Source of the DNA: an uncultured Oscillospiraceae bacterium
GTDB taxonomy: Bacteria; Bacillota; Clostridia; Oscillospirales; Ruminococcaceae
Direction of reading: 5' to 3'
DNA length: 18,853 bases
Assembly (NCBI GenBank): GCA_934463345.1
Contig: CAKSJL010000033.1
Location: forward strand, 1-18,853
Positions within the stretch are counted from its first letter, which is position 1. Every line of letters starts with the position of its first letter. Positions 1-8,700 of the stretch are shown one piece after another. The position numbers were made by a program, and so were the translations under genes. The notes under the pieces were generated by a model, which did not search any database, had not been told where the DNA came from, and worked only from the letters and a program-made list of their open reading frames with translations.

Positions 1-1
1 C

Positions 2-478
2 TTAGTTCAGATTGGTGCAAGAAATATGCAGAATTTTGAAATGCTCGCTGAACTCGGAAAATGCAAAAAGCCTATACTTCTAAAAAGAGGTCTCGCAAAT
101 ACTATTGAAGAATGGCTCATGAGCGCTGAATACATTATGTCCGGTGGAAATGAAAATGTAATTCTTTGTGAAAGAGGTATCAGAACATTTGAAACAGCAA
201 CCAGAAATACTTTTGATGTTTCAGCAATCCCTGTTCTTCACCATCTTACTCATCTGCCTGTTATTGCAGACCCAAGCCATGCATCCGGAAAATCTGCACT
301 CATTAAGCCGTTGGCAAAATCGGCTGCTGCTGCCGGTGCAGATGGTCTTATGATTGAGGTTCACCCAAATCCGTCAGAAGCACTCTGTGATGGTGCGCAG
401 TCACTTACTCCTGCGACATTTGATGATGTTATGAAAGATGTCAGAAGGATATGCGAGCTTGAAAATAAAATAATGTGA
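2..478 (+). CDS. aroF: 3-deoxy-7-phosphoheptulonate (DAHP) synthase, type I-beta, 3' part
   Basis: This is the C-terminal part of the first enzyme of the shikimate pathway, which condenses phosphoenolpyruvate with erythrose 4-phosphate in the cytoplasm. The frame is open from base 2 ([13 protein letters not shown]), so the gene begins outside the window. The visible 158 residues carry family hallmarks: LLKRG, the CERGIRTFE segment, the metal-ligand His in DPSHASGK, the Glu in MIEVHP and the Asp in CDGAQS. These fit the AroA(I-beta) group as in Bacillus AroA and Thermotoga AroF, without a chorismate mutase tail at this end. Whether an N-terminal ferredoxin-like regulatory domain exists cannot be seen. 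tyrA follows 17 bp after the stop codon, so the two are probably co-transcribed for tyrosine/aromatic synthesis. Family assignment is very sure; the gene symbol is a convention. Confidence 0.95.
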   Translation, partial: LVQIGARNMQNFEMLAELGKCKKPILLKRGLANTIEEWLMSAEYIMSGGNENVILCERGIRTFETATRNTFDVSAIPVLHHLTHLPVIADPSHASGKSALIKPLAKSAAAAGADGLMIEVHPNPSEALCDGAQSLTPATFDDVMKDVRRICELENKIM

Positions 479-495
479 TAAAAGGGATGAACAAA

Positions 496-1350
496 ATGAA
501 AATTCTTGTTGCAGGTCTGGGACTTATAGGAGGTTCATACTGTAAGGCTATAAGCAGTTACACTCAGCATGAGGTTTATGGTTATGACCTTGATGAAAAA
601 ACTATAAAAGCTGCTGAAAAATGTGGATGTATTAAAAAGGGCGTTACACCTGATGACTTCGATAAATTTGATATGATAATTGTCGGACTTCATCCAAATC
701 CTGCAAAAGCATTTATGAATGCCTACATGTCCAGCTTCAAAAAGCATACAATCCTGACCGACGTCTGCGGAATAAAAGGCGAAATGGTTTTACAGATGAC
801 AAAAAAAGCACTTGAAAATGATATATACTATGTTGGCACTCATCCTATGGCTGGAAAGGAGCATTTTGGGTTTGAATTTTCTGACGGTGCTTTATTTATT
901 GGTGCGAATTTCATCGTTACTCCCATTGAGGAGACAAATAAAAATGCTGTTCTAACCGTTGAAAAACTTGCAAAGGACATGGGATTTGCAAAAATTGTTG
1001 AAACCTCCCCTTTTGAACATGACAGTGTTATTGCCTACACTTCGCAGTTGGCACATGTTGTTTCCAGCGCATATGTAAAAAGCCCGACAATGCAGAAAGA
1101 ACTTGGCTTTAGCGCTGGCAGTTTCAAAGACATGACAAGAATAGCGACACTTAATGAATCAATGTGGACTTCCCTGTTTCTCGCAAATAAAAATTGCCTT
1201 GTATATGAAATAGATCAGCTTCTGGAACATCTTACGGAATACAGGAATGCAATTGCTGATGAAAATTCTGAGGTTCTGGAAAAGCTTTTGCGTGACGGCA
1301 GAATTTTAAAAGAAGAAAATATAAGGCAACGTACTAAAGAGGATGAATAA
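496..1350 (+). CDS. tyrA: Prephenate dehydrogenase
   Basis: It oxidatively decarboxylates prephenate to 4-hydroxyphenylpyruvate in tyrosine synthesis. The 284-residue product starts with a Rossmann dinucleotide fold (GLGLIG, residues 7-12) followed by Asp31 in GYDLDE, which favours NAD over NADP. Prephenate-site segments follow: TDVCGIKG (89-96), THPMAG (115-120), SQLAH (183-187) and FKDMTRIA (210-217). I start at ATG 496 because AAAGGG (481-486) lies 9 bp before it; a GTG at 475 and an ATG at 487 in the same frame are less well placed. The protein ends after the helical dehydrogenase domain and has no C-terminal ACT domain, unlike the longer Bacillus type, so direct feedback by an ACT module is not expected. 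It sits directly behind the DAHP synthase gene. Confidence 0.93.
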   Translation: MKILVAGLGLIGGSYCKAISSYTQHEVYGYDLDEKTIKAAEKCGCIKKGVTPDDFDKFDMIIVGLHPNPAKAFMNAYMSSFKKHTILTDVCGIKGEMVLQMTKKALENDIYYVGTHPMAGKEHFGFEFSDGALFIGANFIVTPIEETNKNAVLTVEKLAKDMGFAKIVETSPFEHDSVIAYTSQLAHVVSSAYVKSPTMQKELGFSAGSFKDMTRIATLNESMWTSLFLANKNCLVYEIDQLLEHLTEYRNAIADENSEVLEKLLRDGRILKEENIRQRTKEDE

Positions 1351-1486
1351 TTGCAAAAAGCCTTAACAATTTGTATTTTAATGCATAAAAATAGCTAATT
1401 ATTTTTTAAAAATTACCTGTTATATAGAATCTCCGTTGAGTAATAATATTAGTGCGGCATTAATTAATTCAAAAGGAGATTCAATT

Positions 1487-1666
1487 ATGAAAGGCGAATT
1501 TACTCAGAAGGGCAAGGAAGCTCTTGAACGTTTTAAGATGGAAGCAGCCAGCGAGGTTGGCGTTAATTTAAAGCAGGGATACAACGGTGATCTGACTTCA
1601 AGAGAGGCAGGATCTGTTGGGGGACAAATGGTAAAAAAGATGATTGACGCATATAAAGTTCAGTAA
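1487..1666 (+). CDS. Small acid-soluble spore protein, alpha/beta type
   Basis: This is a 59-residue DNA-binding protein that coats and protects chromosomal DNA in the dormant spore and is degraded at germination. The two conserved family segments are present: EAASEVGVNL (around residues 18-27), which contains the germination-protease site, and GDLTSREAGSVGGQMVKKMI near the C terminus. Start ATG 1487 is set by AAAAGGAG at 1471-1478. An in-frame GTG at 1436 would add 17 residues but has no ribosome site and is rejected. The gene is monocistronic, with a terminator directly downstream. Expression in the forespore under sigma-G is expected from the family, but I could not identify a convincing sigma-G promoter between 1351 and 1470. 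Its presence is the main evidence that the host forms spores. Confidence 0.95.
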   Translation: MKGEFTQKGKEALERFKMEAASEVGVNLKQGYNGDLTSREAGSVGGQMVKKMIDAYKVQ

Positions 1667-1682
1667 TTTAATATAACACCAG

Positions 1683-1712
1683 GCGGACTGTATTTTTCAG
1701 TCCGCTTTACTT
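1683..1712 (+). terminator. Intrinsic terminator of the SASP gene
   Basis: A perfect 8-bp stem, GCGGACTG (1683-1690) with CAGTCCGC (1698-1705), closes a 7-nt T-rich loop and is followed by TTTACTTTT. It lies 16 bp after the SASP stop. On the minus strand the same hairpin stands about 20 bp beyond the last pilus-operon gene but lacks a good T tract, so it is at best a weak convergent terminator there. Confidence 0.85.
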
Positions 1713-1724
1713 TTAATAATATAA

Positions 1725-2327
1725 CTAAGGGCAATATAGTCTGCACCTTACCACAACTCTCTGTGTACCACTAAGCGTACAAGTGAAAAGCGTCATATCC
1801 CAGTCCCCGCTTATCATTTTTTCAGTGTCATGACTATCCAATATTTCTGTACCACATACTTCATATATGTATTGCGTATTATGTACATCCTTTAAAATAA
1901 CATAATCACCATCACTAAGATTTTTTATTTTTCCAAAATGACTTGAATAATTATGTGCGGCTATAACAAGCTTATTCTCATTCTGATAATAAAGGCATGG
2001 AGCAATATCAAGATTGTTGTAATTCCATTCGCTCAAAACCGGAAGATTTATTCCTATCTCCGGAATCTCTATTGTCCCTATGTAATTTTTTTCCTCAATT
2101 TGAATTGTATCAAATGCAGCAATATTTATATTTTCGGACACTCCGGAAGCAATCAGTTCAGAATTACTGCTCTCATCCTCTATTCTACTTTCTATAATAT
2201 TAAAAATTTCCTCAGATTTTTTACCGGTGCAGTAATCCCTTTTTACATTCCATACAACCATAAAGACAGCAGTTAATACAGCTGCAAGTCCCAGAATCAT
2301 AAATGAAAATCCAAGCTTACTTTTCAT
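1725..2327 (-). CDS. Second sortase of the pilus operon (class uncertain)
   Basis: This is a membrane-anchored cysteine transpeptidase of 200 residues with one N-terminal membrane segment (about residues 7-27). The sortase core starts at IGTIEIP (83-89). The catalytic His is His125 in VIAAHNYSSHFG, Cys183 lies in TLFTCTL, and the Arg is probably Arg190 in TQRVVVRC. It lacks the lid and the C-terminal membrane helix of class C pilin sortases, so it is more like class B/D enzymes. Its start overlaps the 3' end of the anchor pilin gene, with GGGG 6 bp upstream of ATG 2327. As the last gene of the operon it probably attaches the finished pilus, through the LPQTG anchor pilin, to peptidoglycan. 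That role is inferred from position. Being an operon-specific variant of a housekeeping sortase is the alternative. Confidence 0.88.
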   Translation of the reverse strand: MKSKLGFSFMILGLAAVLTAVFMVVWNVKRDYCTGKKSEEIFNIIESRIEDESSNSELIASGVSENINIAAFDTIQIEEKNYIGTIEIPEIGINLPVLSEWNYNNLDIAPCLYYQNENKLVIAAHNYSSHFGKIKNLSDGDYVILKDVHNTQYIYEVCGTEILDSHDTEKMISGDWDMTLFTCTLSGTQRVVVRCRLYCP

Positions 2328-3273
2328 TTTTACCCCTTTTATACAGAAACCAACCTACAATAAAGAGTGTAACTCCAGTTACGCCAAGTAAAGGAACAAT
2401 CCACAGCTGCATGCCAGTCTGGGGAAGCTTCTGCGAAGTTGATGGTGGATTCACACCCGTTATTAAAATAGGCGGATTGGTATATGTTCCAGTATATGTA
2501 TTTATAATAGTAACCGTATCGTCACTCTCATTATATGATACCTCATAACCGTCAGAAGCATCTTTCTCTTTAATTTCCCAGCTTGCATTCTGAGGAAGAT
2601 CCCTCCAAATATATTCCCATCCATTCTGCTCGTTAAGAATCGCTGTAGTAAATTCAACGCCATTTCTGTATAAAACAGCTGTAACATATTGAGGTCTTGT
2701 TCCCTCGTTATCATTTTTCCAAACTTTTTCTACAGTATAATTTGCTTTTACATACGTTGATTCCGGCAAAACTTTGAGCTTAGGCAATGCCATAAGGTCG
2801 TATGTCCAGGATGTCCCTGATGCGCTCTCTTCTTTCAGTTCAATCAGTGATGGAACAGGTATATATGCATTTCCATCAAGCATTATCGTTTCGCCGGTAA
2901 CCAGATAAAGACCCGGTTTTAAAGAGCCAAAAATTATCTGACCGTCTTTATCAGTAACCCCGCTGTTTAAAGGAACAATTTCATCAATAATAGTATAAGT
3001 TTCATATTTCGAAGCGGCATTTTGCAGTGCTGATGTTGATCTGTCATTAAGTTCAACAGGATATTCGGAAAATTCATCTGTAATATTATAACTTCCATTT
3101 TCACTTATATCTGCAATATAATAGATTTTCCACTCCATATTGCTTAAAATTACATCTTCTTTACGGCATATTATAGTCAGCGAATCCGTCTTGCTGTCTG
3201 CTGAAACACCAACTGAAAATAAAAGCAAGGCAATAATTGAAAAGACAATTGTAGCTATACTAATTTTTTTCAT
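2317..3273 (-). CDS. LPQTG minor (anchor/base) pilin with Cna-B domain
   Basis: This is a secreted, wall-anchored pilus subunit of 318 residues. It has a signal peptide (MKKISI then a hydrophobic stretch to about residue 25, cleavage near VSA/DS). An N-terminal pilin domain contains GLYLVTGE, and a Cna-B beta-sandwich follows at about 179-260 (VEKVWKN to TIINTY) with an E-box-like Glu in WEIKEKDASDGYE. A Pro-rich spacer (NPPILITGVNPPS) leads to LPQTG at 283-287, a membrane helix and a basic tail. A Pro-rich stretch before LPXTG is typical of pilus base subunits that end up linked to the wall, which is why I call it the anchor. I choose ATG 3273; the GTG three codons upstream (3282) is possible. 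The gene overlaps the class C sortase gene upstream and the second sortase downstream, which suggests translational coupling. Confidence 0.9.
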   Translation of the reverse strand: MKKISIATIVFSIIALLLFSVGVSADSKTDSLTIICRKEDVILSNMEWKIYYIADISENGSYNITDEFSEYPVELNDRSTSALQNAASKYETYTIIDEIVPLNSGVTDKDGQIIFGSLKPGLYLVTGETIMLDGNAYIPVPSLIELKEESASGTSWTYDLMALPKLKVLPESTYVKANYTVEKVWKNDNEGTRPQYVTAVLYRNGVEFTTAILNEQNGWEYIWRDLPQNASWEIKEKDASDGYEVSYNESDDTVTIINTYTGTYTNPPILITGVNPPSTSQKLPQTGMQLWIVPLLGVTGVTLFIVGWFLYKRGKNEK

Positions 3274-4111
3274 TTTTTTCACCGCCGTTTCTTTTAGGCT
3301 TTCTGCCCGCAGTCATCACAATTACCAAAAAAGCAATAAGAATTGGTACACCGATAAAAGGTGCAACAACAATAGGGTTAATCTTGACTGCATCAGCTGA
3401 CACCCTTACTGACAAATTAGCTTTAGTCTCAATTCTTTTACCTCTGACAAGAAGCCTGTGTGTATTTACTCCATACGGAGTACATGTTATAAGCGTTGCA
3501 TAATCCTGTCCATCAATTATTTCAAGCTTATCAAATTCATCTGGTTCAATTATCTGGATCTTGTCAACCTCATACGTCAGTACCTTGTTCAGAACAGTTA
3601 TAGTAAATTTGTCTCCATTCTGAAGCTCATCTATGTCGCTGAACAGCTTTGCAGACGGCAGACCTCTGTGAGCTGAAATAACAGTATGTGTACTTTCACC
3701 GCCCACTGGAAGACTTGAACCCTGAAGATGGCCGGCAGCATTATTCAGAACATCATCACTTGTTCCATGGTATATAGGAAGTTCAACGTCAATTTCAGGT
3801 ATAGTAATATACCCCATAACGCCAGTTCCTGTAACATCAAGAGCTTCTTCATACCCGGGAATTTCATCATAATTTTCAAGAGGATTAAAAAGTTCATGAA
3901 GCCGTTTATTATAATCCTCTGCCTGCGAAATCGCAAGTTTATATGCATTGTCGTCCAAGTTATTCAGAAATTCGTTATATGATGCAATAACCTGGCTTTG
4001 CGTTTTTGAATTCCAGTAATTACTTATAACGGGATAAAGCATCACGGAGAGTCCTGTGAAAAACACTATTATAAGCATAATCGTTGATATACTTACTTTT
4101 TTCTTTTTCAT
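3260..4111 (-). CDS. Class C pilin-polymerising sortase
   Basis: This membrane transpeptidase cleaves pilin sorting signals between Thr and Gly and joins subunits through a lysine of the next pilin. The protein has 283 residues with membrane segments at about 9-29 and 246-268, the two-helix topology of class C. The core runs from GYITIPEI to LLVRGKRI. His148 (SAHRGLP), Cys210 (LITCTPYG) and Arg219 (THRLLVRG) form the catalytic set. GAGHLQGSSLPVGG-like sequence (residues 126-138) is a class C hallmark. In the lid region (about 70-82) the usual Asp-Pro-aromatic is replaced by Asn76-Pro77-Leu78. GGGAG (4118-4122) supplies the ribosome site before ATG 4111. The gene follows the major pilin gene after a 60-bp gap that contains a strong hairpin and overlaps the anchor pilin gene. 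Confidence 0.96.
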   Translation of the reverse strand: MKKKKVSISTIMLIIVFFTGLSVMLYPVISNYWNSKTQSQVIASYNEFLNNLDDNAYKLAISQAEDYNKRLHELFNPLENYDEIPGYEEALDVTGTGVMGYITIPEIDVELPIYHGTSDDVLNNAAGHLQGSSLPVGGESTHTVISAHRGLPSAKLFSDIDELQNGDKFTITVLNKVLTYEVDKIQIIEPDEFDKLEIIDGQDYATLITCTPYGVNTHRLLVRGKRIETKANLSVRVSADAVKINPIVVAPFIGVPILIAFLVIVMTAGRKPKRNGGEKNEKN

Positions 4112-4125
4112 AGAACACTCCCTGA

Positions 4126-4154
4126 CGCCTCCAGGCGGAGGAAAACTCCTCCGC
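4126..4154 (-). promoter_or_regulatory. Intra-operon hairpin pair between major pilin and sortase genes
   Basis: In the transcript a perfect 8-bp stem, GCGGAGGA/TCCTCCGC with loop GTTT, occupies 4135-4154. A second small stem, CGCC-TGGA-GGCG at 4126-4137, shares three bases with the first, so the two cannot both form fully. There is no T tract after either stem, so this is not a standard terminator. It lies between an abundant structural subunit gene and the sortase ribosome site (4118-4122), where RNA processing, 3'-end protection of the pilin message or control of sortase translation would make sense. Confidence 0.6.
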
Positions 4155-4171
4155 TTGCAGACACTAAAATA

Positions 4172-5713
4172 TTATTTGCTCATACGTTTTTTTACAATAA
4201 GAAGTATTGCAGCAGCTACCATTATAATGCCGCCTGATACATAGAAAATCGTAGTACCAATACCGCCCGTACCAACAAGCTTTGAACCAGACTTATTTAT
4301 AACATCAACTTCATTTGATTTGCCAGACATTCCGTTTATAGTTGCCGAAAGCGATGTCAGTTCGTTTCCAAGGGTATTATATCCGGAATTAATAGTAAAT
4401 GTTGTATCATCTGCCTTGCTGTATCCGCTTGGCGGAGTTTTTTCTGAAAGAACATACTCAACTTCATCATCAAGACCAATAATTTTAAATATACCAGTTG
4501 CATCGGTTGTTATATCTTCAATTGAGCCATTCGGATCAACTACATAGACATTTTCAGTTTCTGTGCTTGAAAATTTTAAATTAGCCCCGTCTCTCTTTAC
4601 ATTAAACACAGCGTTTTCAAGATAATTAAAGTTTTCGTCCGTTTTAGAAACCTTAAATGAAAATGTCCATTCATAAACCTTATCACGAATTGTTTCGCCC
4701 TTTGAGGTTGTATCATAAGGATTATTTGAATATTCCAAGTAAACTTCATTATCATTATGCTTATCTGTATTTGCCGCTTCTGAAACCAAAGCGCTTGTAT
4801 TTAATGTTGCTTCATAATATGTGTAGAGCTTGCCTGGACTTGTGATTTTGCTGTCATTTATCGCCTTAAGGACATCAATTTTAACTGTAAAATTCTGATC
4901 ATCAGCTTTGGTTACTGTAATATACGAAGAATCAAGCTGATCTGTCTTGTTTTCATCTGTATATACCTTGACAGAGCTTTCGTCAAATGTAAGACCTGCC
5001 GTCATTGTATCATGAATTATATAGTCATATGATGTAAAATCTGCAACCCTGTCAGGAACATCTGATATAAAACGATATTCAACAGTGTCACCAACCTGGT
5101 TATCGCCTACATCACCCCAACTGTTATCATCATTATGCTTTATCTGTTTTATAATTGACGGAGCATCCAGCTTGGCTTCAATATCAGCTGTCTTATCTGT
5201 CGTATCAAGCATAACTAATGATGTAACCGTATCTTTATCTGTCTGACCATTTGGGTTTGTACCTGTACCAAAAACAAGGAAATATCCTGCTTCACCAACA
5301 TCGAGTACAGCTTTTTCATCTGCGGCTGTTGCAGTAGCAATTACTGTCGGATTTTTACCCTTTATATATTCATTATAAACTGCATCTGCAAATTTACGGG
5401 AATTTTCCGAAGTATTTAAAGCGGCAAGAATTCCATCAAGATCTACTGCTCCGACAGACAGAGCAACACTTGTATAGTCCTTACTGAGACATGTATCATC
5501 TGCAGTATAGGAATAATTGTCACCGTTGTAAGTCAGACTAAACACCTTATATGCGTTAAATGTCTGACCATTAATCGAAACATTACTTGATTCTGGTTTC
5601 TTCACCGTAATTATGTATTCACTTGCAGCAGAAGTATTTATGCAGAAAATGTTCATGCAAAATACCATAATCACTGCTGTGATGACACTCAGGCTTCTTT
5701 TGATATTTTTCAT
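4172..5713 (-). CDS. Major (shaft) pilin with LVGTG sorting signal
   Basis: This is the main subunit of a covalently polymerised pilus, 513 residues. It has a signal peptide (to about residue 30, INTSAAS), then an N-terminal pilin domain with NAYKVF (53-58) and GEAGYFLVFGT (140-150). A middle domain covers about 185-335. A Cna-B domain at about 350-443 contains the E-box segment YVLSEKTPPSGY with Glu424. The tail is a GGIGTTIFY-type transmembrane anchor and KKRMSK. The sorting pentapeptide is Leu-Val-Gly-Thr-Gly (479-483), not LPXTG. The pilin-motif lysine is probably Lys181 in IEAKLDAPS, where family members usually have YPK. Start ATG 5713 has AAAGGA 9 bp upstream; an ATG at 5731 would overlap that ribosome site and is less likely. 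It lies between the tip adhesin and class C sortase genes, the usual pilus order. Confidence 0.92.
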   Translation of the reverse strand: MKNIKRSLSVITAVIMVFCMNIFCINTSAASEYIITVKKPESSNVSINGQTFNAYKVFSLTYNGDNYSYTADDTCLSKDYTSVALSVGAVDLDGILAALNTSENSRKFADAVYNEYIKGKNPTVIATATAADEKAVLDVGEAGYFLVFGTGTNPNGQTDKDTVTSLVMLDTTDKTADIEAKLDAPSIIKQIKHNDDNSWGDVGDNQVGDTVEYRFISDVPDRVADFTSYDYIIHDTMTAGLTFDESSVKVYTDENKTDQLDSSYITVTKADDQNFTVKIDVLKAINDSKITSPGKLYTYYEATLNTSALVSEAANTDKHNDNEVYLEYSNNPYDTTSKGETIRDKVYEWTFSFKVSKTDENFNYLENAVFNVKRDGANLKFSSTETENVYVVDPNGSIEDITTDATGIFKIIGLDDEVEYVLSEKTPPSGYSKADDTTFTINSGYNTLGNELTSLSATINGMSGKSNEVDVINKSGSKLVGTGGIGTTIFYVSGGIIMVAAAILLIVKKRMSK

Positions 5714-5758
5714 AAAATCATATCCTTTCATTATTAAAATAATATTGTTAACAGCGCT

Positions 5759-8700
5759 TTATCTTCTGCCTTTGCGCCGGTTGAAAAGGTAATAATATGA
5801 TACCGGGATAATAATTATCAACAACCCCATTATCATTATGCTCTGAACACCATTTCCTCCCGTTGCCGGAAGAGTAGGTTTTTCAGTTTCTTTTCGGTTT
5901 GTGAGATTTATTTCACCGCCGTTAATTCCGTTTGTATCAAATTCTGCGGTATATCCCTTTATGTCAGTAACCTCTTTTACATAATAATAGTAAAGTGTAC
6001 CGTCTGATTTTCCCTGAGGAAGCTCTGTCCATGTGTAAGTCCAGTTGTTATCAGGACTGAGCGTTACCAGTGAATTTTCAACAAGCTCTGCATCATCGGG
6101 AATCTCTGCTCCAAAGACGGCACTTTTTGAAACCTCTGTACAATTTGTCAGACTTATATCATATTTTGAATATGTCTGGCAATCCTCAAAATAAAGGTCA
6201 ATAGTGGTATTACCATCCACACTGTTTATTTTATATGTCACACCTGATAAAAGATCACCATTAGGATTTTCGCTCCATGTACTATTATAAGTAATATTAC
6301 CATCGTGTATATTTACGATTTCTCCATTAACCTTTATATAACCATTCTGCGATTCAATGAATGCATTCAATGTTTTAACAGTAAGTGTAATTTCACTGTT
6401 TTCATTAACCTTATAGCGCTTTTCAATGGATTTGCCGTATTTATCTGAGATATTCACATTAATTGTCTTAGGCGCTTCTGACTGTGACGCCGATTTATAA
6501 AGCTGTACCTCAACTGGCTGAGGCAATGTGTTATCAGCCCAGTATTTGTTTACAGTAACTGAAACATTGCTGAGTTTGCTGTTTCCAATTTCAATAATTC
6601 CGCCTTTTAACAGGACGTTTATGTCCGATACCTGCATTCCAGAAGGCAGCTGATCCGGATATGAGCTAAATATGAAGTAATACGGATAACGTCTTGGCAT
6701 GTAGCCGTCAGGCGCCTGAACTTCTACCAACTTATACAGTACTTTTTTATCTAACTCCGGCAGCAGATATTCACCACTGGTGTCATTTGTCACAAGATCA
6801 AGCGGTGTATCACTTTCATTTCCCCATACAGGTGTTATGCTATTTTCATCTATTTTCTGACTATCAATTAACGGCTGCCACACATCGTTATTCCACTGAT
6901 AAAGCTGAAATTTTGCATTTCCAAGCCTGATTGCAAAGTTTTCTGAATCAGTCTTTCGGATTTTAATGTAGTCTGATGTTGTGGAATGTGCACCACTTTC
7001 TTTATTCAACTGATATAATTGACTGTTTGAAGTTTTATCAGTGCCCACACTAAAATCAAGTTCCGCATAGTTTTCAACCTTGCCACCATAGCTGTTTACA
7101 TATCCGCTGTTGCAATTTGGATCGTTCAGTGAAAGATGATAGATATATTCAATTCTTATATGCATTTCATCAGGAAGCTCCAGAAGCAAAACTGAATAGA
7201 TTCCATTCGTGTCCTCTTCATAATGTGAAAGCTTATATTCTGAAGGCTGAAGCTGCTCATCTGTATCTGCATTATAAACCTCAAGACTTAAAAGCGAGGC
7301 TGTAAAACCCCAATCATATTTGAGTGTTCCATCATCATTTTTTTCGGCATAGCTGCGCAATCTGTCTTTAACTGTTATCTTTCCTGTATCAGACAATTGC
7401 TCAGCGTAAGGGTTTACATCAAGAGTATAAGTCACATCACCGTCATATGTATTTGCAGGATCTGAACTGCTCTTTGATATCAAAGCCGAAGTAATCTCCT
7501 GGGTTTGTGACTTGCTGTCTGTCCCATCAGAAACAGTATTTTTAAACGAAGTTGACAAGCCGGATTTATGCTCCCTTATATAATCATCGCTGACGCTCAC
7601 GCTATATGAAATCTTGAATGGATTTCCATTATGCACATTGGCTGGTACGGTAAATACAACCTGCTGATTTCCAGAATCACCCGATAAAACATATGTCATT
7701 CCATTTGAATCTGTAAAATATGAACCGTTATGATTCTGAAATTTTACAGAACTTTCTATGAAACTAACACCCTCTGGAAGCATATCGGTAAGAACTGCAT
7801 CCTGACTTCCATAGTTATTGCTTTCATTTGCAATAATATACCATTTCAAAATATAATCGCCGTTTTCAGTTTTATCAAGCTCTGTAACTCTGTGAGTTGA
7901 GTCACTTGTTCTACCAGTCATTCCATCATATTTTTTTATGGAATCTTTTTTGGTTTCTTCGTATATTGAATCCTTTTCTATTCCAAGAAATTCTGCATGG
8001 TTAGTAAAAGTCACCTTATCTCCTACTGCCATACTACTATCTATTGTACCGATACTGCTGTAATTTATATAAACATCAGCCAGATTGTTAACAGTATCGT
8101 TTTCAGCAAATGTTACTTTAAATGAAGAAATTTTTATATCCTCAGCCGAAAAGTCTGTTATCTCATTACCGTTCTGATCGAAAGCTATAATGGTATAATC
8201 AGTATCCTTAACAAGCGAAAAATCTGTCCAGTCTGCACCCTTTCCGGTAAGTGTCAGATTATTAAACTGCTCCACTGTCATATAATGCTCTGATTTATCA
8301 GATGACATGTTGTCAGTATATTCTTTGCCCGCAAATTTTTCCTGCTGATACTGAAGCTCAACAGTCCATTTAATTATAATATTTCCGTCACTGTTATAGC
8401 CTCCGGAAGATCTGTTTTTATTTACATACAGTCTGCTGTTTCCGACATAAGCTTTACCGGTATCACTATTTACAGACTCATTATTATTATCTTTCAGCTC
8501 AGCATTGTTTACATTTTCCATGGCATAGCCAGAAGGATTTGTTTCATAAACCAGTCTGTATTCAGAGCCAGTAAGACTGCTAAATGTAAATGTATTGTCA
8601 TCTGTACTGAGAGTGCCCGCATTTTCGACTATATTATTATTTTTATCAATCACCTTTATCGAACCGTCTATAGCCTGCCCCAGCATCTGGTCTGTCACGC

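Noticed and set aside
475..495. GTG start for tyrA overlapping the DAHP synthase stop
   Set aside because: The AAAGGG ribosome site lies after it and is correctly spaced for ATG 496, where the Rossmann fold begins.
1375..1392. Near-palindrome ATTTTAATGCATAAAAAT between tyrA and the SASP gene
   Set aside because: In such AT-rich DNA short symmetric stretches are common and nothing links it to a known operator or to a terminator.
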